Assembly: GCA_028023455.1 (NCBI GenBank)
Contig: JAQFVV010012529.1
Span: 622,001-686,000, forward strand
DNA from: Epiperipatus broadwayi
Lineage: Eukaryota > Onychophora > Udeonychophora > Euonychophora > Peripatidae
Reading direction: 5' to 3'
DNA: 64,000 nucleotides
The notes beneath the pieces are model-generated. The model did not search any database, was not told where the DNA came from, and worked only from the letters and a program-made list of their open reading frames with translations. Positions 47,973 to 61,599 of the stretch are shown in pieces. Within the stretch, counting starts at the first letter, position 1. Each line of letters opens with the position of its first letter. The translations under genes and the position numbers were made by a program.

Positions 47973-49737
47973 GCACAGTGTGTGTCTAATCAACTATTAC
48001 CTATAAATTATATCTTTGCCAAGAACTGACTAAAATTATATGCACTCCCGGTTTTGAGATATTTGGCATATTATATCATAGGTAAAATTTAAGGTTGAGC
48101 AAAATAAAATAGATAAACAGATAGGCATAAATAAATCAAATTGTTACAATGGTGTTACATTTTAAAAACATTAACTTACGACTACAAAATTAGTCTTAGT
48201 TAAGATTGATGACTGGTTTAGTTTTTCATTTTTTTTTAACTTGAGAATTTAAAAATCAGACTATGAACATTCATTTTTAATTGTAACTAATTTTAATAGA
48301 TTGAAATTAAAAGGTTGAAAGTTTATAGATAAAACTCTGTGGGAGTTGAAAAAGTTACTGCTTTTCCTGGTTGCAGCTTCAGGTATACTGGACAGTGGTA
48401 TAGGCATTATTATCCCCTGAATAGACAGCTTGGTCTCCATTGTTATCTTCTTATAGCAGGATGTTAACTGGAATGCTCCCCATCGCAGTGGTGATGGTAG
48501 GCTTCAATAGCATTTAGGATGGAACACAATTTCCCGGCAGGAAAAGTGGCAATTCTACGCCCTCTACTCCATCATGTTGAATGTAAAATTGACACGGATC
48601 TTGTTGACCACTCTTATTTTACAAATCACTATATCTAAACAGATTCTAAAACCTAGACTATTTATGTTTTCATTCTTATCCAGCTGTTTTGTTAACAAAA
48701 TCATGTGCTGCTGGAAAATCCATTAGCACTTCTACAACATTTAGTTTATTTAATTTATTAAGATTAACCTAGCTTTTGTTTCAATTTTAAATAGTTTATT
48801 TTCACCATTTAATATTCCACAGAGGCCAATAATGCCAGTTGAATAAACATTGTTTGCAAATTAACCATTTTAGCAAAATATTATTGCAAAACTAAGATTT
48901 CAGATCTAAATTTCATGATATACCAGTGCATGTGCAATGGTGTAATTAAAGTTGTTTACAATAAATTCAAATCAACACAAGAATAACAATCAGCATAAAT
49001 TAATCTTCTACTATATATATATATATATATGATGGTGGACCCTGGAATCTATTTATATATATATGTGATTTAAATAAAATAAGAAATATAAATTGTACAT
49101 AATTTAAACTAAATCACTTTTAAAACTCCACAACTTTTAAAATAAGTATATACCTGTAATATATGTCACTTTGATTACAGATTCTAATGTTTGCATATAT
49201 ATATATATATATATCTGGTCATACAGATAAAACAGTTTGAGGTTGTTTATTTAGGTACTCTAAGAGGGTTTAAATCTGGCATAGATATAAGTGGGAGGGA
49301 CAAATAGGTGAAGCAGGCAATCAATCAAAAATGACTGTTTCAATATATATATATAAAGTAAAGCTACAATATGCATTGTTATCAATATACACTATTTCAA
49401 TTATATGCTATTCAAAAAAGACATAAAAAATATAAATAAATAAAATGTTAAAATTTGTAAATTTAATCAGTTTTATTCTATGGTCAGTAATTATTTTTCC
49501 ATCTCGGAGCATCATATACAATCATGTTTATTAATAATGTGGCTTTGGATATTGAAAATATATATATTTTATTCTTCACCTTGAAATGGAAAATAAATGT
49601 TTTATAAGTGTAATAATTCAAAGTTTTACAAAATTTAAGACTATTCGTAAAGTATCTTTCTTAAGCAATAACATGAAAATTATTTAGTCAATAAACACCA
49701 CATGATCACCACTTCTTATGCTTGTGTATAACTGTTG

Positions 49738-50563
49738 TTAAAACAGGCAAAAGTCACTATATATATTGCCACACACAGCAAGCTAGAATAATCAATGGAT
49801 GCCAGAAGGCTTATGCATAAAATCCCCATCTAGTGCCTATTCATCCAATATCCCCAGACTAGTTTCTGGCTTATGGCGTTTGTCAGTGAGGAGCCTTGGA
49901 TCTGAGAGCACTGCATCTAGATCTTAGGATCTAATGCTACCCTCCAGCAACCACCTTATATCTCCATTTAACTACAAAACTATGAGTCTTAAACTGAAAA
50001 CACCATAATGTTTTCAATCCAAGTCCATTAGCCTATACAGTCATATGGGTCTGAACCCAGTTCACTATCCATACATTTTTGTGTCTTTGGTTCTTTAGTA
50101 ACCACAGCCACCACTATCTTATTAGGCAGGATAAGAGGTGGTGGTCATGTGATGTTTATTGGCTTAAAACCAATCCTGCCTAATAGGATAGTGGTGGCTA
50201 TGGTTATTAAAGAACCAAAGACACCAAAATGAATGGGTACTGAACTGGGTTCAGACCCATATGACTATATAAGCTAATTGGCTTGGATTGAAAACATTAA
50301 GGTGTTTTCAGTTTAAGACTCATAGTTTGTAGTTAAATGGAGATAAAATGTGGTTGCTGGAGGGTTGCATTAGATCCTAAAATCTAGGTGCAGTGCTCTC
50401 AGAACCAAGACTCCTTACTGACGAACATAAACCGGAAACTAGTCTAGGGATATTGGATGAGTAGGCACTAGATGGGGATTTTATGCACAAGCCTTCTGGC
50501 ATCCATTGATTATTCTAGCTTGCTGTGTGTGGCAATATATATAGTGAGTTTTGCCTGTTTTAA
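49738..50563. mobile_element. Foldback element with 390-base inverted arms
   Basis: The left arm (49738-50132) is the reverse complement of the right arm (50173-50563) at about 92-95% by eye, around a 40-base spacer. The outermost bases read TTAAAACAGGCAAAA on both ends, so TTAA occurs at each tip. It has no coding capacity. Such foldback elements are moved by transposases supplied in trans; the TTAA tips could hint at a piggyBac-type target, but TTAA may simply be part of the repeat. Any transcript across it would form a long hairpin. Confidence 0.85.
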
Positions 50564-53500
50564 ATTATTTAGTGGTTGCAGAATATAGGAACTATAAAAT
50601 AATTCATACTGTATCAGAATGCTTCAAGTTTGTAGAGTTTAAATGAGACTCTGAAATGAATAATGATAAGTAGGCATGATTGTACAAATTCTGAAGCCAA
50701 TATAGATGTAAAAATGTAGGCTGTAATCTGCTAAAAAAAAAAAGTTATTGAAGGAAAAGAATACTGACCAGAGCATACTTAATTCCAATGAAATTGTACT
50801 TTGCTAATCATTTTATTTAAAAAATTAAGATATGGTACAGCAAGTTATTTTTATTATTTTTACTTTTTGAGTAAATGGAAATGAGTAAACACACACATAA
50901 TAAATATATATGTAATGTTATCCATCAATTTGTTATTAATAAGTATATTATTTTTTTACATTTTTGTTTGTACTGTAATCTTAATTTATATACACATACT
51001 GTATACATAAAAAAGCATTTTTTAATATATATATATATTGTTATTAAATAGTACTGTATACTCACATTCAATAAACAATATGCATTCTAGTGTATCAATA
51101 AAATGTAAACTATTAATCATGATATATGATTTACACAAACAAGCCTTCAAACACAGCTCTATATAATTAGTTTGTTCATTACTCAATAATATTATAATAA
51201 TTACATTTTTATAAGTGCTAATTATAAATTAAAATAAATGCAGAACAATCTTACAATTTTTCAAAAATATTTTTACAATTTCATATCTAATAAGATCTTT
51301 ATCAATAGAGCAAGCCATATATAACATGACATCTAATAAGATCTTTTAAAGTTTTTTTTTAATTTTTATTGCTTTATTGCTTAAATAGACCAAAATCACT
51401 TTCTTTTTATAACTTTATTGTTTACTGGTTAAATGACCCGAAATCATTTCTTGATCCCACAGTGATAAAATAAAAACAAATTTAAATCATCACAGACTTT
51501 TGAATTGCTTTTCTATGGAATAACCTATCATGCATATTCATTAGTATGCTGATGGAATCTATTCATAGTAATTCTATTCTTTTTTCCAAATCAATCTTTT
51601 CAAATATTCTACACTTTTCTAATAAATTAAATCATTTCATAATATGATAGAAATAGGACAATTTCAACATTGTGCTTCAAGAAAATGTTCAGGACTAATG
51701 TGATCAAGTATCCATTTATTCATGTTTTTCGCTGTTCATACTATTCTCAAGCTTTAGTCAGACCATACTTAAAATTTATAAACCCTTTTTCTCCTGTTCT
51801 CTATTATCAAATTTTCATATTAATACAGAATTATAGGAACAATTTGAAGAATTCTACTTTTTGATTTTAAAGATATGTCTCTACATCTAAAAATCTTTCA
51901 TAAGTTTTTTGTTGCTTTCTGCCCAATGTTATCATATTACTAATTTTTGTTATTAGTTATATGACTTCATTATCAACTTCTAGGTCACCCACTAACCTCT
52001 TCATTACAATCTTTGTCTTCTCATATCCCATCATTTTATTCTGTTCTTTAAATTTCTACTGATTTCGTTGAGTTTTTTTCTATTTTAGGCTATAAAAATG
52101 TTTTATTAGCATATCTATGTCGATATTTCTGGAACCAATCCTGAATCCATAATTGTTTCTCTTCAATCTGACTTACTCCTAATATATTTGGTAAACAAGT
52201 TGAATGAGAAAAAATTAAGCAGCTTTGTCCAACTCATTTGCCAATATGAACTCAGTCTGATCATTACAGCCTATTTTAACTCATAAAAAAAAAAAATATT
52301 ATACTAAACTTATTTTCCAAAAAAAAAAAATCCATTATTTAGCAATCAATAAAACAATATAATTATTTTTATTTTCTGACCTTCTTTTAATTTTTATTAT
52401 TTAATAATATCTTTGGTTCCTTAACATTCCCGGAAAACAACTTATATCTCTGGCAATTCTCTTTCAATATAAAATTCTAATGCATGTTGTGCTATATAAT
52501 TTTTAGAATAATTTTACTTGCTAACTGCATATACTATAAAAAATGATACAATAACTTAAATCCTTTTTATATTAAGATATTTTTCTCAATATAGAAATAA
52601 AAATGGATTTTTAATTTTTTTTCAATTTGCAGCTGTTAACTAGTTTTACACACTGACACAATTTGATCAATATTTATACTGATTCTTCTTCAGTTTCCTA
52701 TAAAATTTCTGATGCAATGCCACTATAATTTCAATTATTTTTTGACAATGATCTCAAGGTCCAATTTTATTTCCCATTTAAAATATGAATGTTCTTGAAT
52801 CTTTTCAAAAATACTTGGTAAATGTAAAACAGTCTTTAAATAATTCATTGCAAAACAAACATTTTTCCAAGAATCCCCTACTGGGGATGGGGGGGTCAAT
52901 AAAGAAAAAGCACTACTGCTAAACTTGACAATTGAATGATAATTTCCATTCAAGTTTTTATTTTTCTTCCATGTAAGAATATTTAGTATATGATCTAAAT
53001 AAACTTGTGATGAAAACTTTCATGGGGAATATTTTGACTTACTAGAAAAACTTTTTATTAGGAAGCAGTTAGTTCTTTAATATATTTTTTCTAAAACTCA
53101 ATTTAAATCTTAAAAAACAAATAGAGAAAATCGTTCGGAGTTAAAAAACAAAAAAAAAAAAACACATTTATTTTTTAATGACAACTTAATGAAGCAAAAC
53201 TAAAACAAATAACAAAAACGATAATTTTATACAATTAATATATGAATATGCACATAAAAAAATTACAGTATACAAAGATCGCGTATTACGCACACATTTT
53301 TTTTTTTTTAAATTGTATTAAGGCATATGGTGATAATTTCTAAATACTAATTTTCTTATTAATCAATTTGTGCTAATAATAAAATCGACGTAATCTTATT
53401 TTCCAGAGAAATTTGATAAATTTAATCTAAACGTTTCGTTTTGTCATCGGCTTTAGTTTATTAATTAAAGTTCACCTGTTGACAACCCTAATATCAGTTT

Positions 53501-53629
53501 ATTTCTAACTTATAAAGTATTGTCATAGTAATATTTATATGAACGTATATCTTTAAGTATATGTATGTGTATATATATATCGAATATGAACAATTAGCTT
53601 GTTTACCACATTTCTTATTTCCGGTTGTT
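50564..53629. other. AT-rich intergenic interval upstream of the Rab gene
   Basis: About 3 kb with homopolymer runs and (AT)n. No open frame with motifs (51670-51864 and 52735-52953 are chance frames). Nothing resembling an exon was recognised. Confidence 0.5.
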
Positions 53630-53802
53630 GCCAAGCTTTAAGTGTCTAGTCTCGTGGGGGAAGCCTGTTCGTGAATTGTCGTAACGCGTAGAACGTGCAA
53701 CGCGATGATCTAATAATGAAAAAGTATTGATAGTCAACTAAAATTTTTTTTTTTTTGGGGGTTTCTATTTTATCTAGTGGAAATATTTAGTTATGAAAAA
53801 TT
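53630..53802 (+). promoter_or_regulatory. CpG-bearing promoter / 5' untranslated region of the Rab gene
   Basis: In a window almost devoid of CpG, 53620-53710 has about ten CpGs, including an ETS-like TTTCCGGTTG (53619-53628) and GTCGTAACGCGTAG. This fits a TATA-less promoter just upstream of the start codon. If transcription starts there, three upstream ATGs follow: ATGATCTAA near 53705, ATG-AAA-AAG-TAT-TGA near 53716, and one at 53793 opening a 23-codon frame that overlaps the Rab start. A 3' splice-like TTCTATTTTATCTAG ends at 53777, so a 5'-UTR intron is also possible. Confidence 0.5.
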
Positions 53803-53926
53803 ATGGCCAAACAATACGATCTTTTAATACCACTTTTACTATTAGGAGATACAGGAGTCGGTAAAACGTGCATGATGTGTCGATTTACTGAAGATTCTTT
53901 TGTATCGAGCCACATAACTACTATTG
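53803..53926 (+). CDS. Rab family small GTPase, first coding exon (Rab15-like)
   Basis: Encodes the first 41 residues plus one base of codon 42 of a vesicle-trafficking GTPase that cycles on membranes. GDTGVGKT at residues 15-22 is the phosphate-binding P-loop with Lys21; SSHITTIG at 35-42 is switch I with the conserved Thr40. The start MAKQYD and [11 protein letters not shown] recall vertebrate Rab15 (MAKQYD, CRFTDNEF) more than Rab8, Rab10 or Rab13; this is from memory. The ATG is chosen because the MAK start aligns with the family. The exon ends G|GTAAGT in phase 1 inside the Gly of TTIG, a usual Rab intron site. Oddities: Pro10 in the first beta strand, where relatives have a basic or hydrophobic residue, and Thr17 for the common Ser. 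No other exon was found in the remaining 10 kb. Confidence 0.88.
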
Positions 53927-54820
53927 GTAAGTTTAAAGTTTTATTTTCCTATTGTTAAAACTTTTTCAAATTTTATTAATATTATTTCTTCTTATTTTTG
54001 AGCTGTTTATCATCTATACAAATATCCACGTATGGATTGGATGATTAACTTTTTTATAATTTTTCTGCCGGCAATTATTTGTAAATATTGTGAAGTTAAA
54101 AGCTATAAATGTATCTAATAAGTGGAGGTCATGAATTCCGGCTACTTGTTATTCATTCAGGAAAACATGAACTTTAAATCGTAAGATTTTTTCTTGGAAT
54201 AATTTTAAATTAATGAGAAAATTTAAATTGTTTTGACACATTCAATCAACAAATGGAAATAAATACTGATTAATTGAGTTCGAATTTCGTTAAAACAGTT
54301 ATGTAAACACGATGTTGGTGCAAATTATATTTTTAATATTTGTCTATAAATTGTATACTATTTTAATTGAATGATTCTTTCTCTTTACCATGAATCTTAC
54401 GCCCGCTTATAATTATGAATTATATAAAATAAATGTTAAGTGTACTATATCAAAACCAGTTTAAAATATTGTGATTGAAAGGTGGGGTGCAATTTTAATT
54501 AATTAATCTGCAATATTAGTTATAAAATTGTTTGATATTTTGTTTTTGTTTTTAATAAGGAATTTAATTTTTCCGCAATATAAGATGAATTTTTGTTTCT
54601 TGGAGAGATTGTTGATTTACTCCAATAAATATACTTTTAGTTTTAGCGTTTTCATCTGTCATCTGAATTATTAATGTTGTACAGTATTATAATTTTTATA
54701 AATCAGAAGTGGTTGTAACAAATTTATGAATAAATTCGAAAGTTTTATTTCTAATTATATAAAATTAATGAAATTATAACAAGGCTAAGTTTGTAAAATT
54801 AAATAGTAAGTATGAGCTTT

Positions 54821-54840
54821 GTGTGTGTGTGTGTGTGTGT
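54821..54840. repeat. (GT)10 microsatellite
   Basis: Ten perfect GT units inside the intron. Confidence 0.97.
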
Positions 54841-57800
54841 ATTTTAACTATCATATAAATAGCAATACTATTTAAACTCTCCCTTTCGCAATATGCGTTC
54901 AATACAATATAATATCTTGATTAAATTCTCCAAATCAATTGATCGTTTCTACTATATAACAGTTATCTTGAAAGTTATAGATAGGTTATACATATAAATA
55001 TCAATATTATAATATTACTGTATATATAAAATATAATTTGTCTATATATTTTCATATACATTTTATTAATTATATATATAAAATTATTTATTCACTTAGA
55101 ATGTTTTTTTTTTACATTCACATATATATGTAATCAAACATTGATTGAAATATTTAGTTTTTAATTGCCAAAACCCATTTAAAACTTATGTCTAAAATAA
55201 ATTAGCTTAGCTATATACATTTAAATATACTATAGAACAATGAAATATTTGTTGCTAGACTTTAGATCTAGTATTTAAGTTTAAAATGGCTAGAATTTTT
55301 CACACAACTGAAATTTTTTTTAATAAATCCAAATAACTGACTTGTAGCTTAGCAGGAATCTGACTTCAGATGTATAAGTAGTTTTATTTGGAACAAATGA
55401 GTGTAATGCAGCAATGTAACTTTGCAATGATTCTAGTCAAAATAGGAAATGGTGATATTTATTCATTTGTTTTTAAAATTTATCTGTAAAGCAATTTCTA
55501 TTATTTTTATATATTATATTAATACAGGAATTTGAATTAAAATTTTATATTTTATTCATAAATTAGTCTCTTTCATTAAGCATAATGTTGATCTAAAATT
55601 GAGATACTATAATAAATTGTGTTAATAAGTTGTTTCTCAGTGATTAGTAATTACTTAACTTGCCAGAAGGCAAGTTGATTTTTTATGATTCATGAAAATG
55701 TAAGTCATGTATTATTCTAATATGTTTTTGCTGATGTAAAAGTCAGATATACATTTTATAAATAGTATATCCTAAACTATTATATTTAAAGCCTTCATTC
55801 TTACAATTATTCTCTTTGCAATTATTTATATATTATTAATTTTTCTGGTGCTTTTAAGTTAATATTGCATTATCTCAGTTTTAAAATATTCATTTTAAAT
55901 GAAAAAAGTTGACAAAGAATTTAGAAACAAAATTAATTAATTTTCTACCACTTAGATTAAGTAAAAAATAATCACATTCCTGTTGCTGATTTGAATATAT
56001 ATTTTTAACTTGATTGAAAACTTCATTTTATTTATTCTTATAACTTTTGATTTTGTTTTATTAAGACTGATTTCTTACATTGTTTTAAAATGTTGTGTTT
56101 GTACTATTATATGTTATTATTATTATTATTTCATAAAAGTGAAAGTTGAGGATATTGTCTTCATTTATAATTAATTAGATGTACTAATGGTGAATGTTTT
56201 GATATTATGAGTGATGTGTTATAAGTTTAAAATTTCAAATAAATTAACTTTTTTTTAATTGAAATGTGAAGCTTAATAAATGCCTTTAAAATGATCAATT
56301 CTTTATTAATAAAGTGTTGTTACTATTATAACCATTTTTATATGTATATATAATATAACCATCCTTATATATAATTCTTTATCTTAAAAAAAATAAATCT
56401 TACCATCTATTGTAATTGATAACAGTACCAATTCTCTGTAAGACTTTCTTTTAATTAGTATAATCCAAAAATACTTGTAAATAATATATTCTGCTTCATT
56501 ACTTGTGTTATTAAAATAGTACTTTTTTATTTTTAAAAAGTTATGTTCAGTTTTAATATAAGCTGCTAACTAAAACAGAATAAACATTATAAACTAATAT
56601 CCATTTAAACACTTTTCTAGAAATTCTTGTATTGTTAAGTTATTTATTCAAAATATCTTGGGAGTAGTTAGATAAAAGAATACTATGACTGAGTGATTAA
56701 TTTTCCATTTCTTTGAATAATTTATTCTAGTATCTCAGATTTAAGGTTACGTCATAAAATAATGAAGTGTCTTACATTATTAAGATGCATTATTATGCAT
56801 AAATTTGAGTAGCAACTCATAAATTAAACTGATGTAATGATTCTTTTTCTCATTTTGATAAACTTAATTGTAAAAGAGTGATATAAATATGATATATAAA
56901 ATGGGCTGTCATAGTAATTTTCTAGAAATGGTTCTATACCTACCAAGTCTGCAGAAAAGAGACTAAATTTTTTGGCTGATTTGAATAAAACTTATTTTCT
57001 AATTATTTTTTTTTCTGTCAACAAAAGATATTATAAATGTTCATCACAATTTCAAAGTCTTTGATACTTTTCTTGTTTTATTTTTTTAATTTTGAATGAA
57101 TTTCATTATACCAAGAATTTGTTAAATTTTTCATAAATGGAATTTTATTAATATTCCTTTCAAGATATTTAATATTCTGATTCCAGTTAACTTACTTTAT
57201 GGTAACCTCAAGGATATTTCTATGATTCATATTGTCTATAGAAAAAATAATCAATATTAATTTTAAAAAATGTATTTCATGAGCTGTTTTTATGTACCAC
57301 CAGCTTGAATAGAATGTTCATTGCTTAGTGTCAAACATTCATTTATGACATTTAAATCCTTTTTTTTTCTTCTAAAAGTTGAGGATCTTTTTTTTTCTTT
57401 CAATAGTATATTATTAAAAGCTTTTATGAAAATTAAAATTATCTTTGAATATAAAATGTGTAAAGAAATCTGTAAAAAGTGAATGGGGTATTAGGTTTAT
57501 AAATATTGGATACATAAAAATTATTTATCTAAATAGAAATTGCTATATTTAATTTGTATCTAGTCAATTAATAGTATTAAACTTGTGATTTTACAATCAT
57601 TGGGCATTATTAGAAAAATATTTGCCTTCTGTTGTATAATTGCAATAATTTCTATAACTTTTGATTTTGTTATATCTACTGATTAATTAAAGTAATTTTA
57701 TTGTATTCTAGTTGGAGAGAAAATCTCTATGTAGAGAACATACTTGATTTTTGAGATATTCCATGATTATTAATATCAATTATTTTTCATTTCAGTAGTT

Positions 57801-59786
57801 TAAAATATTTATCTTTGCTCTTAGTGCAGTCATTCCCGATAGGACTACTATAGTTAATTTGTTTGATTTCATGTTATTGACTATTATTAATCAGGAATTT
57901 ATTATAAAATGAAACCTGTTTTTCATATAAAATAATTATTTCATTTGCAGATATATAATCTTTTCAGGATGACTGTTTAAAGATTTCCATTTATTCACTC
58001 TCATTGATTACATGCTAATGTATGTGTTCTACATGAAACTGGATTGAATATTTGCAGGCATAGAGAAGGTGCTGAATACCATCAAAGATTGATCATCTGC
58101 TATAAGGCAAAGACCCCCTACCTCATAATGATCTAGCAAACTTATTTTGGCATATCATTTCATAGTGGATCTTTTCTAAATATACTTTTATTTTTATACA
58201 TCCATTTGAGAATTTTTTTGATATATGCTAGCCCATCTCTAGGGAAGTTATTAAATTTTACAATTTCATTAGTAATACTATTATGGGCTCAAATCCATTT
58301 ATTTAGTTTAATTTTTATTGTTATTTCCAGAATGTTTCTTTTTGTAGTTCTTTGTCAGACTCACAGTTTTTGTTTTATTGTACCATAAATTAAAATAGAC
58401 AAAATAGGAATAAAGACTTTTATTTTTAAGCATAATACATATTTTCTTTGAGTTAATATTAAATTTTTTACATGAATTCCAAGCTATTTTTAATTCTTTT
58501 TATTTTGTTTATAATATATACTTTTGTTAATGCCAAGATAATTATTCACCTTTTCAATTTTCTTTCAATTAACTATAATGTTTTTAAACAATACATATTT
58601 ATTAATTGGTAGTTTTATTAATATTTATTTTCAAGTCTTCAAATTGGCTAAATTAAAGACCATAAACTATTTATTACAAGAAACCAGTTATCAATGTAAA
58701 ACTATCATTTTCAGATGAAATTTATATAATTATTATTTGTTTTAAGACTTGATATTTCATAATCTAAATCTCTAAAATCTTCTAAAGTAGCTAAAATATT
58801 TTTTGGAATATTTATATCATCTTGGTGTACAGCTTATTGATGGATTCATTTTTTTTTTTGTTATTAGAAACATTTTCTACAATTTTTTTTCAAGTTATTC
58901 TTTAAAAGATTCCATGTTTAAATATGTTGATAGAGCAAGGAATAGAAATATATAAAAAAAAGAAATTTGAGAACTGCAAAGTAATGTAATCCATATTAAG
59001 AATAGACATCATTAAAATTTTTAAGTAATTTTATAAACTAAAAAAAATTAAAATTCCACTACTAAAAAAATCATTATTATCTTTATAGCAAATCAGAATT
59101 TCTCTTGAAGAATAAAACTATTTAGAATATTTTTTAAATAATCATAATTTATTTTATAATGTTCATTTCTTTCAGTTTATTTATAATCAGTAGATAAGTA
59201 ATGGAACAAAAGTATTAAAATATGAATTGAACTTACCAATATCATGAATTTCACAGGAGTAATTTGCATTAGCGCACTTATAAAATTTATTATATTTACA
59301 TGTGCATTTAGATTTATATTCAGACAGTTATGCATCTCATGGCATATAATATAGTAGTGTGGGTACATGTATATACATATAAAGTTGAAAGGAAAAGTAG
59401 AAATAAATAAAAAAAAAAATTTCTATATTACATTGGAATAACAGTTAAGGATTAAATAATTTTGAATTAAAAATAAATAAATTATAAACTAAGTATTTTT
59501 AAAAAGGTCTAATTGATATTTTATTAATTCTGATTTTGAAACTAAAACAAGTATGTTTTTGTGTTACAATAGATATACTGGTAGTTCTAAAATTTCGGTT
59601 GTTTTCTATTCTATCATGTCAGCCGTTTGATGGCGTTGATGCTAATCAAAAACATATACATATTACGATTCTGGTCGGGCCTGTGATTCTATACAAACAA
59701 ATATCAGCTTTAGTTTTGTAATAGAAAATTAGAGTAACTAATAGTAAATAATATTACTATTTAAAAAACAAAATTTAGAAATTCAC

Positions 59787-60795
59787 ATTAAATTTAAAAA
59801 TGATACCCGAATAATTTATGTTTTTTTGGACAGTAATTAATCATAAAATGGATTGTTTTTGTTTGTGTGTATATCTATCAAAAGTTACGGTATTTTTTTA
59901 ATAGAAAATAATACTCAATTATACATTTTTCAATTTACACAAAATTTCTACATGCACGCTAAATTTAAAAATGGTACCTGACTAATTTGCTTTTTTTTTT
60001 TTGACAGTGATTAATCAGAAAGTGGGTTCTTTTTGTTAGTGTATATATAAAAAGTACTGTTATTTAAATATTACATTTAAAAATGATACCAGACTAATTT
60101 GCTTTTTTTTTTTGGACAATAATGAATCTTTCTGGATTGTTTTTGTTAGTGTGTAGATATCAAAAGTAATAGTATTTAAATACTAAATTTAAAAATGATA
60201 CCTGAATAATTTTTTTTTGGGTATTGACAGTAATTAATCAGAAAGTGGGTTTTATTTTCTTTGTGTGTATATATATATATAAAGTTATGGTCTTTTTGTA
60301 ATAGAAAATAATATGCAATTCTACATTGTTCAATTTACCCACAATATTTAAAAATTCACACTAAATTTTAAAATGATACCCAATTAATTTGCTCTATTTT
60401 TGGACAGTAATTAATCAGAAAGTGGGTTCTTTTTGTTAGTGTGTATATATAAAAAGGACTGTCATTGAAATACTCAATTTAAAAATGATACCTGACTAAT
60501 TTGCGTTTTTTGGACAGTAATTAATCAGAAAGTGGGTTCTTTTTGTTACTGTGTATATATAAAAAGTACCATAATTCAAATACTAAATTTAAAAATCAAA
60601 TCCGACTAATTTGCTTTTTTTTTGGACAGTAATTAATCAGAAACTGGGTTGTTTTTGTTAGGGTGGAGATAGAAAAACTAATCATATTTAAATAGTAAAT
60701 GTAAAAATAATACCCAACTAATTTTCTTTTTTTGGATAGTAATTAATAATCAGATACTGGGTTGTTTTTGTTTGTGCGTATATATGAAAAGTAAT
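59787..60795. repeat. Intronic minisatellite with short and long units
   Basis: Eight units start at about 59787, 59958, 60066, 60182, 60361, 60475, 60583 and 60694. The core has AAATTTAAAAATGATACC, TAATTTGC plus a T run, GGACAGTAATTAATCAGAAA, GTTCTTTTTGTTAGTGTG and a (TA)n segment. Short units are about 108-116 bases; the first and fourth are about 170-180 because of an extra segment of about 60 bases (TAATAGAAAATAATA...CAATTTAC). Confidence 0.88.
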
Positions 60796-61599
60796 TTGTC
60801 ATGGACGAATTCTCACAAAAATGTTACTTTTCACGTGATCATAGAAATACTGCTGTGCCTCACTCTTAAAAGCAATTTTTGAGGGTTATATATTCGTAAT
60901 GGAACCTTCATGACATTGTTAATAAAGTTACAACATAACAGTAGGTTAGAGCACTTGGAAAAAAAAACCTTTGTAATGAAATTTTAAATAATTACAACAG
61001 GCTAAAATCCACACACTCTCACACAAAAGTAGAGAGAAAATAGACATTCTAGCATTATGCTAAAGTTAATAACATAACCAACTATGGCAGCCAATAAGGC
61101 ATTTGTCTGTGCTTTTAGCATAGAAAAAAGCCAGACCGGCTAGCCAGCAGGGACTCTGTGTTTTATCGTAGAAAGAAGCCTCTTAGGTTGGGTGAGGCTG
61201 CTGAAGCAGTATATTTCTAGGAATTTACTTAGAAATAGCGCCATCATGTGGCTGACAATAGAATAGAAAACAATTAAAATTTCACTATTTCGATTAGATT
61301 AAATTTTTTTTAAAATTAAAGCATAATATATTTTGATCTTACAAAGTTGATTTTGAAAGATTCATGTAAATTGAAAAGAGTCATTAACTTTTTTCAATCA
61401 AGATAAAGAAAACTTGCTTTTAATTACTGGTTTTTAAAATTCTACCCTGACTTTAGAGTTTTACAGTAGTAGAATTACTATGAAGATATAACTGAAGATA
61501 AGACAGTGCAAGTCTAGCTGCTACTACTAGCCCACAATGGTAGTTTTGATTTATATGGAAGTAAGACCCAGCTTTTATGTGGTTCATTACCATATATAT

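Larger units (their letters stand above)
46056..49342 (-). other. Non-coding interval with minisatellites, ending in an LTR-type terminus
   Basis: The right end, ATGACTGTTTCA at 49331-49342, abuts (AT)6 and matches the sense-strand starts of the gypsy LTR (TGAAACAG) and of the 9655 LTR (TGAAGCAGTC). A GC-richer stretch at 48340-48600 sits 740-1000 bases from it, as in those LTRs. Either the right LTR at 45125 runs to here with insertions, or this is another LTR. No coding sequence; the open frame at 47626-47976 lacks any motif. Confidence 0.35.

Noticed and set aside
47626-47976. 116-residue minus-strand open frame
   Set aside because: Low-complexity, overlaps a 60-base duplication, no domain or start context; chance frame.
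49030-49342. A short LTR of about 310 bases between two (AT)n tracts
   Set aside because: The left edge TGATGGTGG does not resemble LTR starts and the flank is out of phase (TATA rather than ATAT); only the right end was kept.
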